In this document: positions 21,132 through 28,888 of the stretch, piece after piece
Position numbering within the stretch: position 1 is the stretch's first letter
How the letters are laid out: every line of letters begins with the position of its first letter
Source of the DNA: AP-15 sp963762575
Lineage (GTDB): Bacteria > Pseudomonadota > Alphaproteobacteria > ATCC43930 > CGMCC-115725
Direction: 5' to 3'
DNA: 64,000 nucleotides
NCBI GenBank assembly: GCA_963762575.1
Contig: CAVXLL010000001.1
Span: forward strand, 1,240,001 to 1,304,000
Position numbers and translations under genes: made by a program
Notes under the pieces: generated by a model
Told to the model about the DNA's origin: nothing
The model's input: only the letters and a program-made list of their open reading frames with translations
Databases searched by the model: none

Positions 21132-21343
21132 GCGGCGCGATCCCGACGATTGCCGAAGCGGCTCGGTTGCAGCGGCCCCTTCGGACCACCGGCAATGATC
21201 GCCGCCTCGGCGGCGCGCGCGTCGGCCAAGGCCCGCTCCTCGGTCACGTGCACAAAGGCGTTCAGCTCGCCGTCGAGCTTGTGCACGTGATCGAGACAGG
21301 CGCGTGTCAGCTCAATGGGCGAGAGCTTCTTTGCCGCGATCAG
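21128..21343 (+). pseudogene. Amidase copy 1: 5' end followed by a 174-bp inverted internal segment
   Basis: Starts like the intact amidase at 25969 (GTGAGCGGCGCGATCCCGAC; residues 1-14, to Leu of the codon at 21167-21169). From 21170 to 21343 the sequence is the reverse complement of what should follow: it corresponds exactly in length to 26008-26181, coding for about 58 residues including VHKLDGELNAFVHVTEERAL. After 21343 the homology ends and the glycosidase 3' region begins. No amidase can be made from this copy. Confidence 0.85.
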
Positions 21344-22058
21344 GTTTATTTAAATGGCTATTACCTAAACTGATTGTTGAGGACAAGGACACCTGTAGTC
21401 GAGCCGCCATTGGCGCTGAACAAAGCGTCCAGGCTGAAGCGCGCAGTGGCAGGACAGCCAGTGAAATCAATCATGATGCCGCCGCTTGCCGAGCCTCCCG
21501 CAGCGATGTCACCCATTGAAACCGGGCCTGAAGTATCTATAACCGGAGCGCACGGAGATCCGTAGGTCTGATTCAGTATAAAGTTGTCAATTTGGGAAGA
21601 AATAGCTGTTACAGTACCGTTGTTGTTAACATAAATATTCCACAAGCGGGCGTCCTGCTCGCCGGATTTGCTTGCAATACTTCCAGTGAGCACGGTGTTA
21701 TTAGTCAAATTAACCCAAACCGCTGATGCCGGGTTTACTGTGACTGTAACCGTTTGGCCGCTATTGGTCATAGGCAGCAATTGCATCTGACGAGCCCATG
21801 ACCCGTCTACGCCGATGGCTGAGCCGCCCAGCGTCACGTCGGTCGTGCTATCGAGAGCTGGAGCAGTCAAAATCATATAAGATGCGCCCGCATATTGTCT
21901 TGGTAGGTTTATAGTCGTTTTTATAGTATCTGTCTCGCTATTGTTTGCCAGAACCACGGCGTATGATCCATCATTTTCGTTAATAGCATAGCTGTGGAAA
22001 CCATTGCCAGCCGGACCCGATTGTGTAGCGTTTTCGATAGTACCGTTCGCAAAGGCTT

Positions 22059-23083
22059 ATCCCTCTGCATCCGGGACCACAAAATGTCGTAGCCGCGGAG
22101 GTGAGTTCGTGTTAGAACAAATCACGAACATAACCGCTTCCGGTGGTCACAATGACCGACTTTCCACGCTCCTTGATCGAGTTCCAACAGCGCTTCGGCA
22201 ATGAGGCCGCGTGCGCTCAATATCTTGTAGCGATGCGCTGGCCCGACGGGTTTGTCTGCCCGGTCTGCGGTGGTGGTAAAGCCTGGCGGCTGCAAACCAA
22301 GGCCTGGACCTATGAATGCGCCAGCTGCGGTCGCCAGACCTCGGTCACCGCCGGAACCATCATGCATCACTCCAAACTGCCACTGACCGCCTGGTTCTGG
22401 GCGGCTTATCTGATGGCAACCCACTCCAACGGCATCTCGGCTCTGCAGCTGCAGCGCCAGCTCGCCTTCGGCTCCTACAAGACGGCGTGGCTGATCTGCG
22501 CCAAGCTGCGCAGCAGCATGCTCGCGCCCGGCCGTAGCTCTCTGGCCGGCCTCGTCGAGGTTGATGAAACCGAAATCGCGTGCCGCAGCAAAAACGACCC
22601 GGTCACGGGCGGTGGCGGGCGTAGCCATCAAGGCAAAATGCTGGTGGTCGGCGCCGTCGAGGTAGAGGCCGGCGGCCTCGGCCCCGGCCGCATCCGCCTG
22701 AGCCAGGTCGCCGATTACTCGGCTGCCAGCCTCCACGCCTTCCTCGCCGCCAACCTCGGCCCCGGTGCCACTGCCAAGACCGATGGCTGGTCCGGATATC
22801 CCGGCGCCGCCGGCGTCATCCACCATCCCCACGTCGTCGGCAAGATGGCCGCCCATATCGTCCTGCCCTGGGTTCACCGGATCTTCTCCAACCTCAAGGT
22901 GTGGGGCCCTGGGCGTCTACCACGGGCTGCGTCGCAAACACCTCCAGTCCTACCTCGATGAATTCGTCTTCCGCTTCAACCGCCGGCGCACCCGGCATGC
23001 CGCATTCCGATCCCTCCTCGGCATCGCCGCTGCGCACCAGCCTCTCCCTTACAATATGTTGATCTCACCGGAAGCAAAGGCAT
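22059..23083 (+). mobile_element. IS1595-family insertion sequence inserted in the GH79 gene
   Basis: 1025 bp. Terminal inverted repeats align without gaps: atccctctgcatccgg at the left (22059-22074) and, reading inward from the right end, atgcctttgcttccgg. The flanking target duplication is aaggctt at 22052-22058 and 23084-23090 (7 bp seen; this family usually makes 8). The target reading frame is recovered exactly when the element and one duplicate are removed. Confidence 0.88.
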
Positions 23084-23085
23084 AA
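22152..23085 (+). CDS. IS1595-family transposase, one frameshift
   Basis: Starts MTDFPRSLIEFQQRFGNEA at ATG 22152. The N-terminal zinc ribbon has CPVCGGGKAW and YECASCGRQTSVTAGTIMH. The DDE-type catalytic region includes LVEVDETEIACR and TKTDGWSGYPG. The frame breaks near 22905: one extra g in tggggccc; removing it gives NLKVWALGVYHGLRRKHLQS and the ending NMLISPEAKA. The stop TAA at 23083-23085 uses the last base of the element plus two bases of the target duplication, so the element carries no complete stop of its own. Probably inactive as read, unless the indel is an error. Confidence 0.85.
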
Positions 23086-24216
23086 GGCTTCGTTCGCAAT
23101 CCTCTCCCAAAGCACTAATCCATAAAACTCAGGCCGTATTTCCATTACATCGGGACCATTGTCTACCAGGATATTGGTATCCGTCGCCGCCGAGCCTGTA
23201 CCGCAATAGATAGGTACATAACCGAAAGTATTATTATTGTACACATCATTTACTATATCAACCCCCTGGCCTCCACATTCGGCAATGCTAAACAAATACT
23301 CAAGGACCCACAACGACGACGCGAATGTATCACTTATGCCTGAAGCTCCGCCACCGGAATAATTATTAGCCTCTGCATTACGCCATTGGTGGGTTCCACC
23401 GACGTAGGTTTCCGCAAGGTTAACTGCTGCTGCACAATTATTCTGAAGGGTGGCGAGAGTCGTGCTACCCGTATCCAGCGATGCAAGCATACTGTCTACG
23501 GTAACACCGCTGGCAGTTCCACTACTTATGTAATAGTGCGAGGTAAGGAGTACCACCTTATTTCCATCAGCCATAGCAAAAGGGGCATTCAAAGTAAAAT
23601 TAGCCCCTGCGGGACCGATATAAGTCGCAGTTTGACCTAATGTATTATAGAAATTAGTCCAATTGGTGAAGTAAGTCGAATTATTAGTAGGCTCATTGCC
23701 GTATTCAAATCCCCAGAGGTTGCTGCCTAATTCTCCGATCGCATATTGAGCTTCAGCAACCGACAGAGGCAGGTAGGTAGTCACTGGAATGCTTTTTTCA
23801 TTGACATCGTAAATAACCCTCCAGCCTATTGCATTTACAAAAGCCGCAAATTCATCTACATCACCTGACGTGATACAATTACTAAGAGTCCCGTTTCCTG
23901 GAGGTCCGATGCCGCACCAATAAGTCGTGTCATTGGTATTACCTCCCATTCTTAATGTCCCTTTATTCCCAAGGAGTTTATTGTATATGTTAATCAGGTT
24001 CGTGTTACTTGATCTAAACATGGTTCCTTGCATAATTTGCTTTTCATAATGAAAACCCAAAAAACTATTATCGATATATCAATTGTCGCCACTGGAAACA
24101 GTTATCGTCTCGTTCAAAGGCGTTTGGGCTCGAGCAGTAGTGCCGCCCAGCAGAAATAATGCCATGATCGAAATAATGATCCCCACTGTTATTAGCTCAT
24201 TATTTGTCGTATTCAT

Positions 24217-24810
24217 TCCAAGATAATGAGTGCCTCCGTGTCCCCGGCGGCGGCGTACACAGAATGCGCCTAAGAGCGCCAACCCAGATCCGAGAAGCAG
24301 CAAGCTCGCGGGCTCCGGAACAACATCTATGGCCGCCGGCGCGGTCACAATCTGGTCAGTTGCAATGAGGTCAACATCCGGATCGAAACTCGGATCATTC
24401 GGACTCACAGAGAACAGGTCGTACGTCAATTCGATGTTGCCGTCAGCTGACTGCCCAGGTAATGCCGTGTTGGCGATCGTGAATGACCCCACCCCAGTAC
24501 CTGTAGTTTCATCAAACGGCTGCGTGGCGGTCGTGCCATCAGCATAAATTCCCGGTCCAACGACAAAGAAGTTATAGAACGGCGGACCAGTGAAGTCCGT
24601 GAATGCGCCCAGCGCGGAGGGCGGAAGGAACTGAAAGCTGGTGGGAACCAAAAAATCCGCAGTGTTGGTAATTGAGAAGCCCCATCCTATAGTGGCGCCT
24701 GGCTCACCAATGATGACACCGTTTGGCGGCTCGAGCGTCAGAGTCGGCGTGGCCATCGCCGGGCAGGCAAGCAGGCCAAGTGCACATACTAAAAAGATTA
24801 TTCTTTTCAT
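24217..24810 (-). CDS. PEP-CTERM sorting-domain protein
   Basis: Exported protein of unknown function with an N-terminal signal peptide (MKRIIFLVCALGLLACPAMA) and a C-terminal PEP-CTERM tripartite tail: VVPEPASLLLLGSGLALLGA followed by a basic cluster RRRRG. Such proteins are processed by exosortase/EpsH and anchored or secreted with exopolysaccharide. A gggaggag Shine-Dalgarno precedes the ATG at 24810. No stop codon separates it from the GH79 signal peptide: the frame reads RRRRGHGGTHYLG and then the GH79 methionine at 24216, and continues to the TGA at 24079. The tail should end after the arginines, so a lost stop or an indel is likely. No exosortase gene is in the window. The region is AT-rich like the GH79 gene. 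Confidence 0.8.
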
Positions 24811-25021
24811 GAACTCCTCCCGGATTGGGTTTTAACCCTTTGTCCCCTCGGCCCGCCCGCCTAGCCAGCTCACTCCTGGTACTACCATGGCAGGGTGTCA
24901 AGTTGTTATGAGATCGAGCGTCAGGTTTTTGCGAATAGTGGTTTTGGCGGGTCCATCGACTGATGCGCATTCGCCGTGCAAGAATGCCGCATACCGTCGC
25001 GGCCTGCGGGAGCGCCGCGCG

Positions 25022-25405
25022 ATGATCGAGAAGACCACTCAATCCGTCGCGAACCTTGGTTATCACGTGCACGTCCTATTACGACCCGGTAGCGAGGCGG
25101 ACCGTTGCCGAGAAGTTATGCGCCGCACTTAGCGAGAAGTTTGCGGTCGAGATCGACGGCTTTCGCGACACGCCGATCGGACCACCCGGTCGCCAATGTT
25201 CTGGTCGTCTTCAAGCCCGACCAGTTCGAACAGGTTGTACCCCATCTAATGTTGAACCGCGCCGGGCTCGACATATTGGTGCACCCGCTGACCGAGGACG
25301 CCGTCGAAGACCACAGCAGCTATGCGATGTGGCTCGGCAACCCGGTCGCGCTGAAAATGTACACGCGGCCGCGGCGGACGGCTGCCGAGCGAGGTAAGCC
25401 CGTAG
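25022..25405 (+). pseudogene. DOPA 4,5-dioxygenase family, copy 2, frameshifted
   Basis: Same start as copy 1 (MIEKTTQSVANLGYHVHV). An extra base near 25068 (gtcctattac versus atctattac) breaks the frame, two bases are missing near 25185 (ggaccacccgg versus ggccgcacccga), and the last 12 or so codons shift again before the cognate TAG at 25403-25405. The middle is well conserved (NVLVVFKPDQFEQVVPHLML, DILVHPLTEDAVEDHS). Three independent indels in 380 bp against an intact twin indicate real decay. Confidence 0.82.
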
Positions 25406-25774
25406 GCGCCGGACTTGAGGGAGCACGACATCGCAGAATTGCCATAAAGCTGTAATATATACTTCTTTCAAGATCTTTTGAACAACTCAGATTTTGTCGC
25501 TGTCGATACCGCAATTTACTGATCGGCGCTCCGCTGTTATTGCTCGCTGTTTTCGCTGTTTTCCCGCTGTTATTTCACTGTTCCGGCACCGTCGCGGAAC
25601 CAAAAAACCGAGAGTTTCTGCGGCTGACAACTGGACCCGCCGCTGTAATTTTTACGGAATAACAGCGAGATCAGCGGCGCGCGCAAGCAAGCACGATGCG
25701 CCCGGCTTGCATTTACGCGCCCAATCGCGCTCTGCTAGGCTGGCAAATCAACGCCGAGCTAGGAGGAGCCGCTC
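25406..25774. other. Non-coding gap with GCTGTT-rich segment
   Basis: About 370 bases that copy 1 of the operon lacks. The stretch 25525-25590 repeats the word gctgtt/ctgttat several times (cgctgttattgctcgctgtt, cgctgttttcccgctgttat) and faces an inverted aataacagcg at about 25660. Similar ctgttattccctgttttcc words occur near 52360-52385. This looks like the remnant of an inserted element. No gene is seen. Confidence 0.4.
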
Positions 25775-25972
25775 ATGCCCGCGGAAATTGGTGACGAGGC
25801 TTTCGAATTTCTGCTGGCCCGCGCCGGACTTCGTCTGACCGACGAGCAAGAGGCCGAGCTGAAGGGGGTCTATGCCGGGATTGCCGCAATGGCGGAGCGG
25901 GTGCGCAAGCCGCGCGGCCATATGGCAGAGCCGGCGCATGTCTATGACTTCACTGAAGAGGACCTCGCGTGA
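25775..25972 (+). CDS. AtzG-like small subunit of an amidase (GatC-like)
   Basis: 65 residues with an aggagg Shine-Dalgarno before ATG 25775. The helical body (FEFLLARAGLRLTDEQEAEL, IAAMAERVRKP) and a C-terminal extended tail (HMAEPAHVYDFTEEDLA) resemble AtzG/DUF4089, the small GatC-like partner required by the carboxybiuret amidase AtzE. The TGA overlaps the GTG start of the amidase (GTGA), which supports an obligate two-subunit enzyme. Homology is judged by pattern and context, not by alignment. Confidence 0.7.
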   Translation: MPAEIGDEAFEFLLARAGLRLTDEQEAELKGVYAGIAAMAERVRKPRGHMAEPAHVYDFTEEDLA

Positions 25973-27366
25973 GCGGCGCGATCCCGACGATGGCCGAAGC
26001 GGCTCGGTTGATCGCGGCGAAGCAGCTCTCGCCGGTCGAGCTGACGCGCGCCTGTCTCGATCGGGTGCACAAGCTCGACGGCGAACTGAACGCCTTTGTG
26101 CATCTGACCGAGGAGCGGGCATTGGCCGATGCACGCGCCGCCGAAGCGGCGATCATGGCGCCGGGCCCAAGGGGGCCGCTGCACGGCATCCCGATCGGCC
26201 TCAAGGACATCGTCGATACCAAGGGCATACCGACGACCTGCCAGTCGAAATTCCTGCAGGACAACATCCCGGACGCGGACGCCACCTGCGCCGAGAAGCT
26301 GGCTGCCGCCGGCACGGTGCTGATCGGCAAAACGACGACGCATGAATTCGCCGATGGCGGCCCGTCTTTCGATTTGCCCAAGCCGCCGGCGCGCAATCCG
26401 TGGAATACCGAGCACTTCACCGCCGGCAGCAGCAGCGGCACCGGCGCCGGAGTGGCGGCGGGGCTGATCCTCGGCGGCATCGGCACCGACACCGGCGGCT
26501 CGATCCGCGGTCCGGCGGCGCTGTGCGGCATTGCCGGCATCAAGCCGACCTATGGTCTCGTCAGCCGCGCCGGGGTCGCGCCGGCCGCTTTCAGCCTCGA
26601 CCATATCGGCCCGATGGCGTGGACGGCCGAGGACTGCGCGCTGATGCTGCAGGCCCTCGCCGGCCACGATCCGCGCGATCCGGCCAGCGCCTCGCGGCCT
26701 ATTCCGAATTATACCGCGCAGCTCGGCAGCGGCATCAAGGGCCTCACGATCGGCGTCATTCACCATTTCCACGAGACCGATCACAAGGTCAGCGACGGCA
26801 CTCAGCGCGGCATCACGGCAGCGATCGGCGCCTTGCGCGATCTCGGCGCGGAGATCCGTGAAGTCCAATTGTCGCCGCTGCAGGACTGGCTGGCCTGCGG
26901 CTCCCTGATCTCGATTACCGAGCGCGCCGCGGCTTATGAGGAATGGGCGCGCACCCGGCTCGGCGATTTCAGCGAGCGGCTGCGCAGCCGATTGATGCTC
27001 GGTTCCTTTGTCACGGGCGTCGATTATGTCCAGGCGGCACGGCGGCGGCGCGAGCTTCGTGCCGAACTGCAGGCGGCGATGCGGGGGCTCGATGTCGTGC
27101 TGACCGCAACTCAACCGGCCGAAGCGGCCAAAATCGACGCCGTGCCGAAATGGGACCTGTTCGGCCCGCCGAACTTTACGATGCCGTTCAATGTCGCCGG
27201 CTACCCCGCGATCTCGGTATGCGCCGGGTTCGGTGAAGGCGGCCTGCCGGTGGCGATCCAGCTGGTCGGCAAGCCGTTCCAGGAGCCGACCTTGTTCCGC
27301 GTCGCCGACGCTTTCGAAAAAGCCACCCCGTTCCGCAACCGCCGCCCCGCGCTGGTCGCGGCCTGA
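25969..27366 (+). CDS. Amidase-signature family hydrolase (AtzE/GatA-like), copy 2, intact
   Basis: 465 residues; hydrolyses amides through a Ser-cisSer-Lys triad. The lysine is in HGIPIGLKDIVDTKG, the cis-serine in TAGSSSGTGAGVAAG, and the nucleophile serine in GTDTGGSIRGPAALCG. The C-terminus has MPFNVAGYPAISVCAGF and GLPVAIQLVGKPFQEPTLFR, both standard for the family. The GTG start at 25969 overlaps the AtzG-like stop. With the AtzG-like subunit it could act on a biuret-like or other small amide. The neighbouring ring-cleavage gene argues for degradation of an aromatic compound. Confidence 0.9.
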   Translation: MSGAIPTMAEAARLIAAKQLSPVELTRACLDRVHKLDGELNAFVHLTEERALADARAAEAAIMAPGPRGPLHGIPIGLKDIVDTKGIPTTCQSKFLQDNIPDADATCAEKLAAAGTVLIGKTTTHEFADGGPSFDLPKPPARNPWNTEHFTAGSSSGTGAGVAAGLILGGIGTDTGGSIRGPAALCGIAGIKPTYGLVSRAGVAPAAFSLDHIGPMAWTAEDCALMLQALAGHDPRDPASASRPIPNYTAQLGSGIKGLTIGVIHHFHETDHKVSDGTQRGITAAIGALRDLGAEIREVQLSPLQDWLACGSLISITERAAAYEEWARTRLGDFSERLRSRLMLGSFVTGVDYVQAARRRRELRAELQAAMRGLDVVLTATQPAEAAKIDAVPKWDLFGPPNFTMPFNVAGYPAISVCAGFGEGGLPVAIQLVGKPFQEPTLFRVADAFEKATPFRNRRPALVAA

Positions 27367-27515
27367 CGCCCCTCACCCGCCTCGCTGCGCTCGGCACCCT
27401 CTCCCGCGGTGCGGGAGAGGGGTTGGGACGCAACAAGGCATCCGGCTCAAAGCCCCTCTCCCGCGCCGCGGGAGAGGGGGGACCAAGCCCGCAGGGCTTG
27501 GTGGGTGAGGGTTCT
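27367..27515. repeat. Intergenic inverted repeats (cccctctcccgc...gcgggagagggg)
   Basis: Two hairpin-forming units, ccctctcccgcggtgcggga with gaggggttggg, and ccctctcccgcgccgcggga with gagggg, with linking sequence. They lie between two convergent genes and could terminate transcription from either side, though neither is followed by a T tract. Such elements are common between genes in alphaproteobacteria. Confidence 0.6.
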
Positions 27516-27521
27516 CACCTT

Positions 27522-28733
27522 TTATTCGAAACCTGGCGTGGCCAGCATTGGCGGGTCGCCGACTTCGACCAGCTCGCCTCGGCCGAAGCCGTTGAAGCCG
27601 GTGCGCAGGCAGGCGCCGTAGGCGCCGAGCTGGCCGAGCTCGACCCAATCACCCTCGCGCATGTCGGCGGGCAGTCGAAACGGTCCGCGCATCCGGTCCG
27701 CGCTGTCGCAGGTCGGCCCAAACAGCGCGAAATCGGCCAGTCCTTCGCCCGGATCGCCGGCTTCCCCAAAGCGGATGCGGCGCACCGGAAAACGGAAGCC
27801 GAGGGCGCCGGCGTCGCTGAGATTGCCGTAGACTCCATCATTGACGTAGAGCGTGTCGCCGCGCCGCAGCTGCACCTGCACCACGACCGACCCGCCTCCC
27901 GCGACGAGCGCCCGCCCGGGCTCGGCCCACAGCCGCACACCCGCCGGCAGCTCGGCGGCGCCAGCCTCGATCGCCGCGATGTAATCGGCGAGCGGCGGCG
28001 GCGTCATGTCGGGGTAGCTGACCGGGAACCCGCCGCCGACATCGACGATGTCGACCGCAACCCCGCAGCCCGCAATCGCCTCGCCGGCCAATGCCATTGC
28101 CCGCGCATAGGCGTCCGGTTCGAGGCACTGCGAGCCCACATGAAAGGCGATCCCGAGACGGGCGGCGTGCGGTCGGGCCGCACCCAGGAGCTCGATGGCC
28201 TCATCGAGCGGTGCGCCGAACTTGCCGGACAGGTCATAGATTGCGCCGCCCTTGGGCAAGGCGAGGCGCACGAACAAACCCAACATGGGCGGATCGCCGA
28301 CCAGCCCGACCGGTACCGTCTCCTGCAGGATCTTCGCCAGCTCGTCTGCGCTATCGAACGCGAAGTCCGTAACGCCATAGACATCGAAGGCGTCGCGGAT
28401 CGCCGGCCGTGACTTGACCGGGTGCATGAAATGGACCTCGGCAATGGGCAACAGCTTGCGGATGAGCGCCACCTCGGCGAGCGAGGCGCAATCGAAATGG
28501 CGAACGCCGCCGGCCCACAGGGTCCGCAGCACGCGCAGCTCGGGGTTGCACTTGACGGCGTAGAGAACATCGCCAGGAAAGAGGCAGAGAAACCGCCGCG
28601 CGGCGTCGGCGATCACCGCCGGGCGCAGACACAGCAACGGATCGCTCGGCCGCGTCCGGGCGACGACCGCATCGATCGAGGGAAAAACAGCGCGCCCCTG
28701 CGGGCGGGAAGAAAAAAGACGGGCTTGCGCCAT
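27522..28733 (-). CDS. Ornithine decarboxylase (fold III PLP enzyme)
   Basis: 403 residues; decarboxylates ornithine to putrescine, the first step of polyamine synthesis. The PLP lysine is in DVLYAVKCNPELRV (about residue 60). HVGSQCLEPDAYARA, DIVDVGGGFPVSYPD and WAEPGRALVAGGG bind the cofactor. The active-site cysteine lies in LFGPTCDSADRM near the C-terminus. It is of the eukaryote-like alanine-racemase-fold type that alphaproteobacteria use in place of the E. coli SpeC/SpeF type. Lysine or diaminopimelate decarboxylases share the fold, but the CNPELRVLRTLWAGG pattern and length favour ornithine. ATG 28733 has ggagg 8 bases upstream. A long leader precedes it. Confidence 0.88.
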   Translation of the reverse strand: MAQARLFSSRPQGRAVFPSIDAVVARTRPSDPLLCLRPAVIADAARRFLCLFPGDVLYAVKCNPELRVLRTLWAGGVRHFDCASLAEVALIRKLLPIAEVHFMHPVKSRPAIRDAFDVYGVTDFAFDSADELAKILQETVPVGLVGDPPMLGLFVRLALPKGGAIYDLSGKFGAPLDEAIELLGAARPHAARLGIAFHVGSQCLEPDAYARAMALAGEAIAGCGVAVDIVDVGGGFPVSYPDMTPPPLADYIAAIEAGAAELPAGVRLWAEPGRALVAGGGSVVVQVQLRRGDTLYVNDGVYGNLSDAGALGFRFPVRRIRFGEAGDPGEGLADFALFGPTCDSADRMRGPFRLPADMREGDWVELGQLGAYGACLRTGFNGFGRGELVEVGDPPMLATPGFE

Positions 28734-28821
28734 CGCACCATCCTCCGAAACCGGGAGGCGACATCCCGCTCCGCGCGCTGAAGGCGCCGGAGGCGGAATG
28801 ACCGATCAGGGTGAACCGCCG

Positions 28822-28842
28822 CACCGGGCGAAGCGCCCGGTG
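28822..28842 (-). promoter_or_regulatory. Perfect hairpin in the ornithine decarboxylase leader
   Basis: caccgggcg and cgcccggtg flank a 3-nt loop, a 9-bp GC-rich stem, starting 5 nt after the stop of the leader ORF. No U tract follows, so it is not an intrinsic terminator by itself. Its position suits a pause site or a structure controlled by ribosomes on the leader ORF. Confidence 0.55.
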
Positions 28843-28846
28843 GACG

Positions 28847-28888
28847 TCAGACGATGGTGCGAGGACTTCGCATCGCGTGCCGGAACAT
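28847..28888 (-). CDS. 13-codon leader peptide ORF upstream of ornithine decarboxylase
   Basis: ATG at 28888-28886, stop TGA at 28849-28847. It encodes MFRHAMRSPRTIV. An aaggga Shine-Dalgarno lies 7 bases before the ATG, as good as the main gene's. The peptide is arginine-rich. In enterobacteria the unrelated speF gene is induced by a leader peptide that traps ornithine in the ribosome; a similar use here is inference. It is far too short for automatic gene calling. Confidence 0.55.
   Translation of the reverse strand: MFRHAMRSPRTIV

Larger units (their letters stand above)
20461..21169 (+). repeat. Copy 1 of the duplicated dioxygenase/AtzG/amidase segment
   Basis: Similar, gene by gene, to 24984-26010 in the same orientation. 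Copy 2 contains about 365 bp of extra sequence between its dioxygenase and AtzG-like genes. The next 174 bp of homology (21170-21343) are inverted. The two copies bound the AT-rich block 21344-24983. Confidence 0.85.
21361..24216 (-). pseudogene. GH79-type glycosidase (beta-glucuronidase/heparanase-like), split by IS1595 and an in-frame stop
   Basis: Secreted glycoside hydrolase. The signal peptide begins at ATG 24216 (NTTNNELITVGIIISIMALF, cleavage near ARAQT). A TGA at 24079-24081 interrupts TVSSGDN/YIDNSFLGFHYEKQIM in the same frame. The catalytic domain shows TLRMGGNTNDTTYW, the acid/base region WGFEYGNEPTNNS and a candidate nucleophile in HQWRNAEANNYSGGG. The IS at 22059-23083 separates this from the C-terminal beta domain (GNGFHSYAINENDGSYAVV, ending GVLVLNNQFR). 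Deleting the IS and one target copy restores WERIANEAFANGTIENATQS in frame. The DNA is clearly more AT-rich than the rest of the window, so the gene is foreign. GH79 is my best family call; the exact substrate is unknown. Confidence 0.75.

Noticed and set aside
24079..24081. TGA in the GH79 gene as a selenocysteine codon
   Set aside because: No SECIS-like stem was seen after it, the position is a variable linker after the signal peptide, and the gene is also destroyed by an IS.
27367..27515. CRISPR-like repeat array
   Set aside because: Only two imperfect palindromic units without regular spacers; they fit the common intergenic palindrome class. No cas genes anywhere.
28822..28842. Intrinsic terminator in the ornithine decarboxylase leader
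   Set aside because: The hairpin is not followed by a U tract in the direction of transcription.
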